64,000 nucleotides of DNA from Kofleriaceae bacterium (GTDB taxonomy: Bacteria; Myxococcota_A; Polyangia; Haliangiales; Haliangiaceae), in contig JACKDR010000024.1 in NCBI GenBank assembly GCA_020633495.1, forward strand, positions 61,734 to 125,733, given 5' to 3'. Both the position numbers and the translations under genes were made by a program. Positions 56,922-64,000 of the stretch are shown here, one piece after another (positions within the stretch are counted from its first letter, which is position 1; each line of letters starts with the position of its first letter). The notes under the pieces are model-generated. The model saw nothing but the letters and a program-made list of their open reading frames with translations, made no database searches and was not told the origin of the DNA.

Positions 56922-58151
56922 TCACCTCACGTCCACGATCACCGCGGCGCCCGGCGCGATCCCGGCGCCGGTGACCGCGGCGTGGGTATCGTTCTGGGCC
57001 AGCACCTCGACGGGCACCGCCACCGGCGCGCCGTCGCGCAGCAGCCAGAGCCGCGGCGGGTCGCCAGGGGCCGGCGCGGCCTGGCCGGGCGGGGTCAGCC
57101 GCAAGGCCGCCCCCGGCACCTGCAGCGCGTCGGGCAGCCGGCGCGCCACGATCTGCGCGGTCACCGTCATCCCCGGGCGGAGCAGCAGGTCGTGGTTGTC
57201 GACCTCCAGCTCGGCCTCGTAGGTGACCACGCGATCGACCAGGCGCGCCGCGTTGTGCACGGTCGCGACCCGGGCGTCGAACGTCCGGCCCAGGTAGGCC
57301 GCGACCGTGAAGGTCGCGGCCTGGCCCTCGTGGACCAGCCCGACGTCGGCCTCGTCGATGTCGACCGAGACCTTCATCGCGGCGAGGTCCTCGGCGATCT
57401 GGAACAGCACCGGCGCCTGGAACGCCGCGACCACGGTCTGGCCGACCTCGACGTCGCGGGTCAGCACGACGCCGTCGATCGGCGACCGGATCACCGCGCG
57501 CGTCAGGTTGGTCTCGGCGATCCGCAGCGCGGCGGTGGCGCGCTCGATGTCGGCGCGGGCGACCGCGACCGCGGCGGTGGCGCGCTCGGCGGCGGTCGCC
57601 GCGGCGTCGCGATCGGCCGCCGACACCACGCCGGCGTCGAACAGCCCGGCGGTGCGGGCCCGGGTCCGCGCCGCGTCGCGATCGGTGGCGCGCGCCTGGA
57701 CCAGCGCGGCCTCGGCCTGGGCCAGCTGGGCGCGGGCCTGGGCGACCTGGGCGTCGAGCAGCTCGGGATCGATCTCGGCGAGCACCTGGCCGGCGTGGAC
57801 GACGTCGTTCTCGCGGACCTCGACGCTGGCGATCCGGCCCGACACCTCGCAGCCGATCTGCACCAGGTTGCGCGCCTCGAGCGCGCCGGTCGCGCTGACC
57901 GTGACGTCGAGCTCGCCCCGCGTCACCGGCGCGGTGACGTAGGCGGGCGGCGGCGTCGCGCCGCGGGCCCGCCACCACCGCCCGATCGCGATCGCCACCG
58001 CGAGCGCGGCGGCGATCCAGAGCCCGCGGGTGAGCAGCTTGCGGAGCCGGGCGTTGCCGCCCAGGCGGAGGCGCCGCGCCAGCTCGTCGGGCGCCTTCGC
58101 CGGGGCCGGCGCGCCGGCACCTGCGGTGACCGTGGCCGTCCTGGTCGACAT
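56922..58151 (-). CDS. MacA-like periplasmic adaptor (HlyD family)
   Basis: 409 residues. One N-terminal transmembrane helix (GLWIAAALAVAIAIGRWW) is followed by the biotinyl-lipoyl halves (VSATGALEARNLVQIGCEVSG and IRSPIDGVVLTRDVEVGQTV) around a long Ala/Arg-rich alpha-hairpin (ELLDAQVAQARAQLAQAEAA), then the beta-barrel and membrane-proximal domains. This is the adaptor of a MacAB-type tripartite export system encoded with the two downstream genes. No outer-membrane TolC is in the window. Confidence 0.9.
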   Translation of the reverse strand: MSTRTATVTAGAGAPAPAKAPDELARRLRLGGNARLRKLLTRGLWIAAALAVAIAIGRWWRARGATPPPAYVTAPVTRGELDVTVSATGALEARNLVQIGCEVSGRIASVEVRENDVVHAGQVLAEIDPELLDAQVAQARAQLAQAEAALVQARATDRDAARTRARTAGLFDAGVVSAADRDAAATAAERATAAVAVARADIERATAALRIAETNLTRAVIRSPIDGVVLTRDVEVGQTVVAAFQAPVLFQIAEDLAAMKVSVDIDEADVGLVHEGQAATFTVAAYLGRTFDARVATVHNAARLVDRVVTYEAELEVDNHDLLLRPGMTVTAQIVARRLPDALQVPGAALRLTPPGQAAPAPGDPPRLWLLRDGAPVAVPVEVLAQNDTHAAVTGAGIAPGAAVIVDVR

Positions 58152-58191
58152 GTCCTCACGGGCTGCATCGCATGTGCCACCCGCGCCGTGC

Positions 58192-58662
58192 TCACGACTT
58201 GGTCGCGGCGCCGCCGATCGGGATCTTCTTGGCCTGCGCCTCGGCGCGCTTCGGCACCACGACGGTCAGCACGCCGTCGGCCAGATCGGTGCGGACGTGG
58301 TCGTAGTCGCAGCCATCGGGCATCGTGAAGCTGCGCTGGAACGATCCGTAGGACCGCTCGAACGCGTAGAAGGTGTCCTCCTTGGTCTCCTTCTCCATCT
58401 CGCGCTTGCCCATGATCTGCAGCCGGTTGCCGACGACGGAGACCTCGAGGTCCTCGCGCTTGACGCCGGGCACGTCGGCACGGAAGACGAAGCCCTCCTT
58501 GTTCTCGCGGACTTCGAAGCTCGGGTTCCAGCCCTCCAGCTCGATCGCGCCCAGCCGGGGCGCCATCTCGCGGAACGGATCCCACCGCAGCCACTCGCGC
58601 ATCGTGCGGAACGGATCGATCCCGGGGGCCTGTGATTCTGCCTGCTTGACGAGATTTGCCAT
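58192..58662 (-). CDS. Hsp20 small heat-shock protein
   Basis: 156 residues from the ATG at 58662, with a strong GGAGG site. The alpha-crystallin domain (about 45-140: FEVRENKEGFVFRADVPGV, LQIMGKREMEKE, YGSFQRSFTMP, LADGVLTVVVPK) is complete. It is a holdase that binds unfolded proteins in the cytoplasm. The C-terminal IxI motif is replaced by IPI (KKIPIGG), which fits. Confidence 0.92.
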   Translation of the reverse strand: MANLVKQAESQAPGIDPFRTMREWLRWDPFREMAPRLGAIELEGWNPSFEVRENKEGFVFRADVPGVKREDLEVSVVGNRLQIMGKREMEKETKEDTFYAFERSYGSFQRSFTMPDGCDYDHVRTDLADGVLTVVVPKRAEAQAKKIPIGGAATKS

Positions 58663-58826
58663 GACCCGCCTCCTTCGCGTAGGTCCACCACCTACAGCAG
58701 GCAAGAGCCACGCCATCGCAAGCGCGCGAGGTCACGCGGCCGCGGTCGCCCGGGCGCGCTCGACCTGCGCGCGAGGCCGTCGGGCGCGCACCGGTTGCGA
58801 GGTCGCGGCGATCGCGGCGGCGCTGG

Positions 58827-61076
58827 TCAGATGTCGCAGGTGACGTTGCTGACCGAGGTGTTGCCGGTGACGGTCAGGTTCCAGTAGGCGCAGCGGTTGG
58901 AGCTGTAGTGGCGGACCTCGATGATCATGTCGAAGTCGTCGGTCTCGCCGCTCAGCCAGTCGTCGTCGCCGCGGATGTAGACGGTGTCGGTGTGGCCGGT
59001 CAGGCCGTGGGTGGTCGAGCTCTGCCACGCGCTGCCGCCGGAGCAGTTGCCGCAGCGGACGTAGAGGTCGAAGTCGACGCCGGGCGGGCTGTACAGCGAG
59101 ATCGTCGCCGACAGGTAGACGCCGCCGAAGCTGGAGTCGTTCTCGGTGACGTGGACGACGTCGAACTCCTCGTCGTACCAGGTGTCGGTCAGGACCTGGG
59201 CGCCGGTGTCGCCGCTGATCGTGCCCAGCGTGTACGTCGGGCACGCCGGGTTGTCGTTGCGGTTGAAGCCCTCGTCGACCAGGCCGTCGCAGTCCTCGTC
59301 GGCGGCGTTGCCGCTGCAGGTCTCGAAGGTCGTGCCGGTGGTGTCGCTGCAGGTGAGCGCGCCGGCGGTGCACTGGTTGGTGCCCTCGACGCAGACGTCG
59401 CCGTCGTTGCCGTCGCAGGCGACCCCGACCCGCGCGTCCTCGCTGCCGTCGGGGCTGGCCGGATCGCAGTCCTCGTCGCCGTTGCCGCACAGGTCCAGCG
59501 TCGACGACGTGTGATCCGAGCAGCTCAGGGCCCCGTTGGTGCACTGCCGGGTGCCCTCGACGCACAGGTCGCTGTCCTCGCCGTCGCAGCCGACCCCGAC
59601 CAGCGGATCCTCGCTGCCGTCGGCGCTCGCCGGATCGCAGTCCTCGTCGCCGTTGCCGCACAGGTCCAGCGTCGACGACGTGTGGTCCGAGCAGGTGAGC
59701 GCGCCGCCGCTGCACTGGCGGACGCCCTCGGCGCACAGGTCGCTGTCCTCGCCGTCGCAGGCGACGCCGACCGCCGGGTCCTCGCTGCCGTCGGCGCTCG
59801 ACGGATCGCAGTCCTCGTCGCCGTTGCCGCACAGGTCCAGCGTCGACGACGTGTGGTCCGAGCACACCAGGCTGCCGCCGGCGCAGCTCCGCACGCCCTC
59901 CTCGCACAGGTCGCTGTCCTCGCCGTCGCACAGGCTGCCGACCGCGGGGTCCTCGCTGCCGTCGGGGCTGGCCGGGTCGCAGTCCTCGTCACCGTTGCCG
60001 CACAGATCGACCGTCGACGACGTGTTATCCGAGCACACCAGGCTGCCGTTCGAGCACGACTTCACGCCCTCCTCGCACAGGTCGCTGTCGGGGCCGTCGC
60101 ACAGGGCGCCGACCTGGGGGTCCTCGCTGCCGTCCGGGCTGGCCGGGTCGCAGTCCTCGTCGCCGTTGCCGCACAGATCGACCGTCGACGACGTGTTGTC
60201 CGAGCACACCAGGCTGCCGTTCGAGCAGCTCCGCACGCCCTCCTCGCACAGGTCGCTGTCGGGGCCGTCGCACAGCGTGCCGATCGCCGGATCCTCGCTG
60301 CCGTCGGGGCTGGCCGGGTCGCAGTCCTCGTCGCCGCCGCCGCACAGATCGACGGTCGTGCCGGTGGTGTCGGTGCACATCCGGCCGCCGGCGCCGTCGC
60401 AGACCCACACGCCCTCGTTGCAGAGATCGCCGTCGCTGCCGTCGCACGGCTGGTTGATCTGGAAGTCCTCGTCGACGCTGCCGTCGCAGTCGTCGTCGAC
60501 GCCGTTGCAGGTCTCGACGCCGCCGGTGCCGGGCATGGCGTTGCACTCGGTGCTCAGCCGGTCGGCCGAGCACACGATCACGCCCGAGGCGACGCAGGCG
60601 CCGCCGCCCGCGGTGCAGATCATGCCGAGGTCGGGGAAGCCCTCGTCGACGAAGGTGTCGCAGTCCTCGTCCATCGAGGTGCCGCACAGCTCGTCGGTCG
60701 GGGTGCCGGGCACCGCGTCGCAGACGGTGTCGGTGCCGTCGGTGGTGCAGATCGTCGTGCCCGCGCGCAGGCAGCTACCGATGCCGACCTCGCAGGCGTC
60801 GCCGACCCCGACGTAGCCCTCGTCGATCCGGTTGTCGCAGTCGTCGTCGTTGCCGTTGCAGGTCTCGCCGTCGGGATCCGGGATGCACGGCTCGGCGTCG
60901 GGCGTGGCGTCGGGCACCTGGGCGTCGACCACCGCGCCGTCCGGCGGCGCGGCGTCGACGTGGCCGCCGCCCGGCGTGCTGGAGGCGCACCCGGCGAGCG
61001 CCGCGGCGGCGACGAGCACGAGCGACAGGCAGACGGCGGGCGCGCGCGGCGCGAGACGGCAGATCACGGCGGACAT
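58827..61076 (-). CDS. Cys-rich repeat lipoprotein (MopE-type) with seven 57-residue repeats
   Basis: 749 residues. The lipoprotein signal is LVAAAALAGCASS. MopE-like Cys/Asp motifs (CNGNDDDCDNRIDEG; CNGVDDDCDGSVDED) are followed by seven tandem 57-residue units, each with DSDLCEEGVRSC and LCGNGDEDCDPASPDGSEDP, then another MopE motif and a C-terminal beta-sandwich (VLTDTWYDEEFDVVHV, VDFDLYVRCGNCSG) resembling pre-peptidase C-terminal domains. The Asp-rich loops suggest calcium or copper binding. It is exported to the cell surface. Confidence 0.85.
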   Translation of the reverse strand: MSAVICRLAPRAPAVCLSLVLVAAAALAGCASSTPGGGHVDAAPPDGAVVDAQVPDATPDAEPCIPDPDGETCNGNDDDCDNRIDEGYVGVGDACEVGIGSCLRAGTTICTTDGTDTVCDAVPGTPTDELCGTSMDEDCDTFVDEGFPDLGMICTAGGGACVASGVIVCSADRLSTECNAMPGTGGVETCNGVDDDCDGSVDEDFQINQPCDGSDGDLCNEGVWVCDGAGGRMCTDTTGTTVDLCGGGDEDCDPASPDGSEDPAIGTLCDGPDSDLCEEGVRSCSNGSLVCSDNTSSTVDLCGNGDEDCDPASPDGSEDPQVGALCDGPDSDLCEEGVKSCSNGSLVCSDNTSSTVDLCGNGDEDCDPASPDGSEDPAVGSLCDGEDSDLCEEGVRSCAGGSLVCSDHTSSTLDLCGNGDEDCDPSSADGSEDPAVGVACDGEDSDLCAEGVRQCSGGALTCSDHTSSTLDLCGNGDEDCDPASADGSEDPLVGVGCDGEDSDLCVEGTRQCTNGALSCSDHTSSTLDLCGNGDEDCDPASPDGSEDARVGVACDGNDGDVCVEGTNQCTAGALTCSDTTGTTFETCSGNAADEDCDGLVDEGFNRNDNPACPTYTLGTISGDTGAQVLTDTWYDEEFDVVHVTENDSSFGGVYLSATISLYSPPGVDFDLYVRCGNCSGGSAWQSSTTHGLTGHTDTVYIRGDDDWLSGETDDFDMIIEVRHYSSNRCAYWNLTVTGNTSVSNVTCDI
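59330..60440 (-). repeat. 171-bp tandem repeats within the MopE-type gene
   Basis: Equivalent points are spaced exactly 171 bp (for example 59571, 59742, 59913, 60084, 60255), giving 57-residue protein repeats. The middle copies are the most alike; the outer ones have diverged. Confidence 0.85.
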
Positions 61077-61251
61077 CGATTCCCCTCGGTCGACGGTCCG
61101 CGGACACTACACAGCGACGGCGGGATCGGGGAAGGACAATCGCCGCGACGCCGGGGCCGCGGCGATCTCGTGACCGAACCGCGCAGAACGCCTGGCGATT
61201 CGCCGACGCGCGAGCCTTTGCCGGGCGCGCGCCCGCGTCGGCGCGGCCGCC

Positions 61252-64000
61252 CTACTCCGGCGCGGCGGCGCGGATCGCGACGGTGGCGCCGCGCGCCAGG
61301 CCGAGCTCGATCGTCGTGCCCTCGACGACGCTGGTCAGCGGCCAGTACCGCCAGGCGTCGGCGCCGGCCACGCCCTTGCCGTCGACGGTGACGATGACGT
61401 CGCCGACCTGCAGGCCGCTGCGCGCCGCCGGCCCGCCGGCGCGGATCGACGCGACGGACAGGACCATGTCCTCGGGCTCGGTGTCGGGCGGCTGCTGGGT
61501 GAGCGTGAAGCCCAGATCGCCGCCACGGACGCCGCGCGGGGTCCGCCGCTTGAGCACCTGGACGTCGCCGATGTCGACCGCGCCGCTGCCGTGCGCCTCG
61601 ACGACGCGGCCGCCGCGGGCGTAGTCGCTGGCGCCCCAGTCCTTCGGCCACACCCACACCGACAGCTTGCCCTGCGCCGTGCCGCGGACCTCGAACCGAC
61701 CGCTGGCGTCGGAGACGTTGTCGTCGTCGCTGCGCCACACCCAGCGGCCGCCGCCCTTGACCGGCTGAGCCATGACGACCATCGCGGGCACCGGCTCGCC
61801 GGTGTCGCCGTCGACGACCCGCCCGGTCAGCGTCACCGACGCCGCCAGCGTCAGCACCAGCCCGGTCTTGTGCTCGCCCTCGGCCAGCGCCACCTTCTCG
61901 AGCGCGGCGTCGCCCTCGACCGCCTTGACCGCGATGTTGTAGCTCCCCGCGGGCAGATCGCGGATCGCCCAGCGGCCGCCGGTCATGAAGAACTCCTCGG
62001 TGCGCGCCAGCCCGCGCTGCGGCTCGTGGACCGTGATCGCGACCTCGCGCGGCACCGCGTCGCCGCCGGTGACGGTGCCCTCGAGCGACGCCGTCGGCAG
62101 GACCGTGAGCGTGACGTCGCCGCCGACCGCGACGCCCTCGGCCGAGGCCTCGCTGCCGCCGCGCCGGTACGCCAGCACCGTGTACGTGCCCGGCGACAGG
62201 TCGTCGACGACGAAGCGGCCGTCGAGGTCGGTGACCGCGGGCTGCTTGGACCAGCCCCAGCGGGCGTCGCGCAGCGCCGAGCCGCGCTGGGTGCCGGCGG
62301 CGTCCGACTCGCGCTCGGCCTTGACGAACGCGTCGGTGATCGGCTGGCCGTCGCTGTCGACGACGCGACCGGTGATCTGGCCGCCGCCGGCCTCGACCAC
62401 CAGCTTGACCCGCGTGGTCTTGCCGGCGGTGACGGTGACCCGCTCGCCCTGCAGATCGTCGTCGGTGGTGCCCGGCTTGCGCAGGGCGTCGCCGCGGCGG
62501 GTCGCGGTGACCCGGTACGGCCCCGGCTGCAGGCCGCGGACGGTGAAGCCGCCGTCGTCGCGGGCGGTGGCGCGGGCCCCCCACTGGTCGCCGCGGGCGC
62601 GCACCGTGACCGGGCCCGACACCGGGTGACCGTCGACGTCGAGGACCGTGCCCTCGACGACGCCACCGCTGGCCAGGGTCAGCTCGACCGTGGCGTCGCC
62701 GGTGAGCTCGAGCTTGGTCGGCTCGGGCGCGTCGACGTAGCCCTCGGCCGAGGCCGAGATCTCGAGCTGGCCGGCGCGCAGGCCCTCGACCTCGAAGCCG
62801 CCGTCGCGCCCGGTGGTCTCGCCGGCGCCGGCGCGCGCCGCCCGCGGATCGCCGCCGACGGTGCGGGCCCAGACCTGGGCGTCGGCGATCGGCTGGCCGG
62901 CCTCGTCCTTGACGGTGCCGCGCACGCGCAGGCCGGCGTCGACCTCCCAGACCACCTCGACCGGCTCGGTGCCGACCACGACCGGCGGGTACGGCGCCAG
63001 CGACAGGCTGCGATCGCACCACATCGACACCTCGTAGCTGCCGGGCTGCACCGCGGCGAGCTCGACCCGCCCGTCGTCGTGGGTGCCGTCGTTGTAGCTG
63101 CGGCCGTCGTCGCGGTTGAGCGACACCCAGCAGTCCTGGCCCGGGCCGCCGTCACCCTTGACCACGACCTTGCCGGACACCGTCGCGGCCGGGTGCAGCT
63201 CGACGACGAGATCGTCCCGGCTCTGCGCCAGGCCGATCAGCACGCTCTCGGCGGCCTCGCCGTAGGCGCCGGCGATCTCGGCGATCGGCCGGTAGCGATC
63301 CGGCGCCAGGTGGGTGAAGCGGAACCGGCCGTCGGCGTCGGTGAAGACCCGCCCCGACGGGCCCCACTCGCCGGACAGCCTGACGGTCGCGCCGGGCACG
63401 GGCGCGCGGGTCGCGGCGTCGACGACGACGCCGCCCAGGCTCGACTCCGGGGTCAGCAGGATCTCGATGCGCGCGCCCGAGGCGACGCCCTGGCCCCAGC
63501 CCCAGGTGTAGCCATCGGCGCGCGCCGAGGCCCGGGTGCCGCCGGGCTGGACCCAGCACGCGAACGTGCCGTCGTCGCGGCTGCGGGTGTAGCAGGTGCC
63601 GCCGGCGCCGCCCCAGCGATCGCCGCCGACGCGGACGTGGGCGTCGGCGATCGGGCCGCCGGTGATGTCGAGGACGACGCCCTCGGCGAGGGCGGCGCCG
63701 CCGGCGAGCTCGAAGTCGACGCCGGTGCGGGCCTGCCCGGCGCGCAGCGGCAGCTCGCGGCGGCGCGACGCCGGATCGCGCCACGCCGCCGGCACGAAAT
63801 GATCGGCGCCGGCCTCGAAGCTCCACGGCCCGGGCCACAGGCCGTCGAGGTGCCAGGCCCCGGCGGCGTCGGCGGTGGCGCACCGCGGCTCCGCGACGTC
63901 GTCGTCGCTGACGTCCTCGCTGGCCGAGCTGCCGCACACCCACGCGCCCGGCACCGGCGCGCCGTCGAGATCGCGGACCGTGCCGCCCACCGACGCGGCG
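61252..64000 (-). CDS. exported multi-domain protein: carboxypeptidase-regulatory-like repeats plus C-terminal PDZ (5' end outside window)
   Basis: The frame is open to base 64000, so the N-terminus is to the right; a GTG at 63990 is only the first start in view. It has about nine carboxypeptidase-D-regulatory-like/Ig-like domains (units such as GTVRDLDGAPVPGAWV, GRVVDSDGQPITDAFV, GTVKDEAGQPIADAQV), each opening with a G.V.D..G.P...A.V strand. It ends in a PDZ domain (SVASIRAGGPAARSGLQVGDVIVTVDG). Such proteins are surface or periplasmic scaffolds in myxobacteria. A protease domain is not seen in the part present. Confidence 0.82.
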   Translation of the reverse strand, partial: AASVGGTVRDLDGAPVPGAWVCGSSASEDVSDDDVAEPRCATADAAGAWHLDGLWPGPWSFEAGADHFVPAAWRDPASRRRELPLRAGQARTGVDFELAGGAALAEGVVLDITGGPIADAHVRVGGDRWGGAGGTCYTRSRDDGTFACWVQPGGTRASARADGYTWGWGQGVASGARIEILLTPESSLGGVVVDAATRAPVPGATVRLSGEWGPSGRVFTDADGRFRFTHLAPDRYRPIAEIAGAYGEAAESVLIGLAQSRDDLVVELHPAATVSGKVVVKGDGGPGQDCWVSLNRDDGRSYNDGTHDDGRVELAAVQPGSYEVSMWCDRSLSLAPYPPVVVGTEPVEVVWEVDAGLRVRGTVKDEAGQPIADAQVWARTVGGDPRAARAGAGETTGRDGGFEVEGLRAGQLEISASAEGYVDAPEPTKLELTGDATVELTLASGGVVEGTVLDVDGHPVSGPVTVRARGDQWGARATARDDGGFTVRGLQPGPYRVTATRRGDALRKPGTTDDDLQGERVTVTAGKTTRVKLVVEAGGGQITGRVVDSDGQPITDAFVKAERESDAAGTQRGSALRDARWGWSKQPAVTDLDGRFVVDDLSPGTYTVLAYRRGGSEASAEGVAVGGDVTLTVLPTASLEGTVTGGDAVPREVAITVHEPQRGLARTEEFFMTGGRWAIRDLPAGSYNIAVKAVEGDAALEKVALAEGEHKTGLVLTLAASVTLTGRVVDGDTGEPVPAMVVMAQPVKGGGRWVWRSDDDNVSDASGRFEVRGTAQGKLSVWVWPKDWGASDYARGGRVVEAHGSGAVDIGDVQVLKRRTPRGVRGGDLGFTLTQQPPDTEPEDMVLSVASIRAGGPAARSGLQVGDVIVTVDGKGVAGADAWRYWPLTSVVEGTTIELGLARGATVAIRAAAPE

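Noticed and set aside
58908..61391. Long plus-strand frame (about 830 codons) opposite the MopE-type gene
   Set aside because: It repeats at 171 bp only because the real gene does. The product is Ala/Val-rich with no start context.

Overview
The right four-fifths of the window is very GC-rich. It is dense in Hanks-type Ser/Thr kinases, an FHA-type sigma-54 activator, a PP2C phosphatase and Cys-rich lipoproteins of the MopE, DUF4215 and fibro-slime kinds. It also carries MacAB-like export genes and many secreted proteins of unknown function. This points to a Myxococcota genome, most likely a Haliangium/Kofleriaceae-type bacterium; the assignment is inferred from gene content only.

Region 1 (1-13005) has visibly lower GC and different codon use. 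It is read as the right end of an integrated genomic island. It carries the end of a TOPRIM (OLD/DUF4435-like) protein, a dGTPase with a small upstream gene, a translationally coupled pair ending in an XRE-ImmA/IrrE peptidase, an SH3 plus metallo-beta-lactamase-fold exported protein, and a three-gene ATGA-coupled operon ending in a 1577-residue Rhs/YD-repeat protein. A decayed gene-poor stretch follows. The island stops at a 46-bp sequence (12960-13005) that is the 3' half of a tRNA-Thr(CGT) gene ending in CCA without its 5' half, as expected for an attachment-site repeat. The intact tRNA should lie to the left of the window.

Region 2 (13022-21256) holds a PhyH-type dioxygenase, a zinc-ribbon protein, and a cluster of diheme TsdA-like cytochrome, porin and rhodanese. 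It then holds two divergent pairs of a secreted Cys-rich small protein and a membrane-anchored partner. One partner is cut short by an IS630-family element (19666-20698) whose transposase needs a -1 frameshift on a run of eight A. Just beyond the IS, on the minus strand, is a 77-residue ORF with a lantibiotic-like MKKLN...GG leader and a Ser/Thr-rich tail (20755-20988). It is a candidate RiPP precursor with a possible sigma-54 promoter in front of it.

Region 3 (21257-36565) has an FHA sigma-54 activator and a large TPR kinase. Divergent from the kinase are a large secreted protein and a HEAT-repeat protein. An exported-phosphoesterase, PpiC and HupE operon follows, then an alpha/beta hydrolase, then four tandem copies of a 107-bp repeat.

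Region 4 (36566-64000) contains a beta-barrel protein, Cys-rich lipoproteins, a cytochrome, a ketopantoate reductase, three more kinases, a PP2C phosphatase, a Bax-inhibitor-1 family protein, a MacA/MacB-type export operon, Hsp20 and a multi-domain PDZ protein cut by the right edge. At least six genes (tsdA-like, panE-like, two kinases, the kinase partner at 47324 and the BI-1 protein) show single-base frame breaks at G/C runs. Uncorrected sequencing errors are the simplest explanation.
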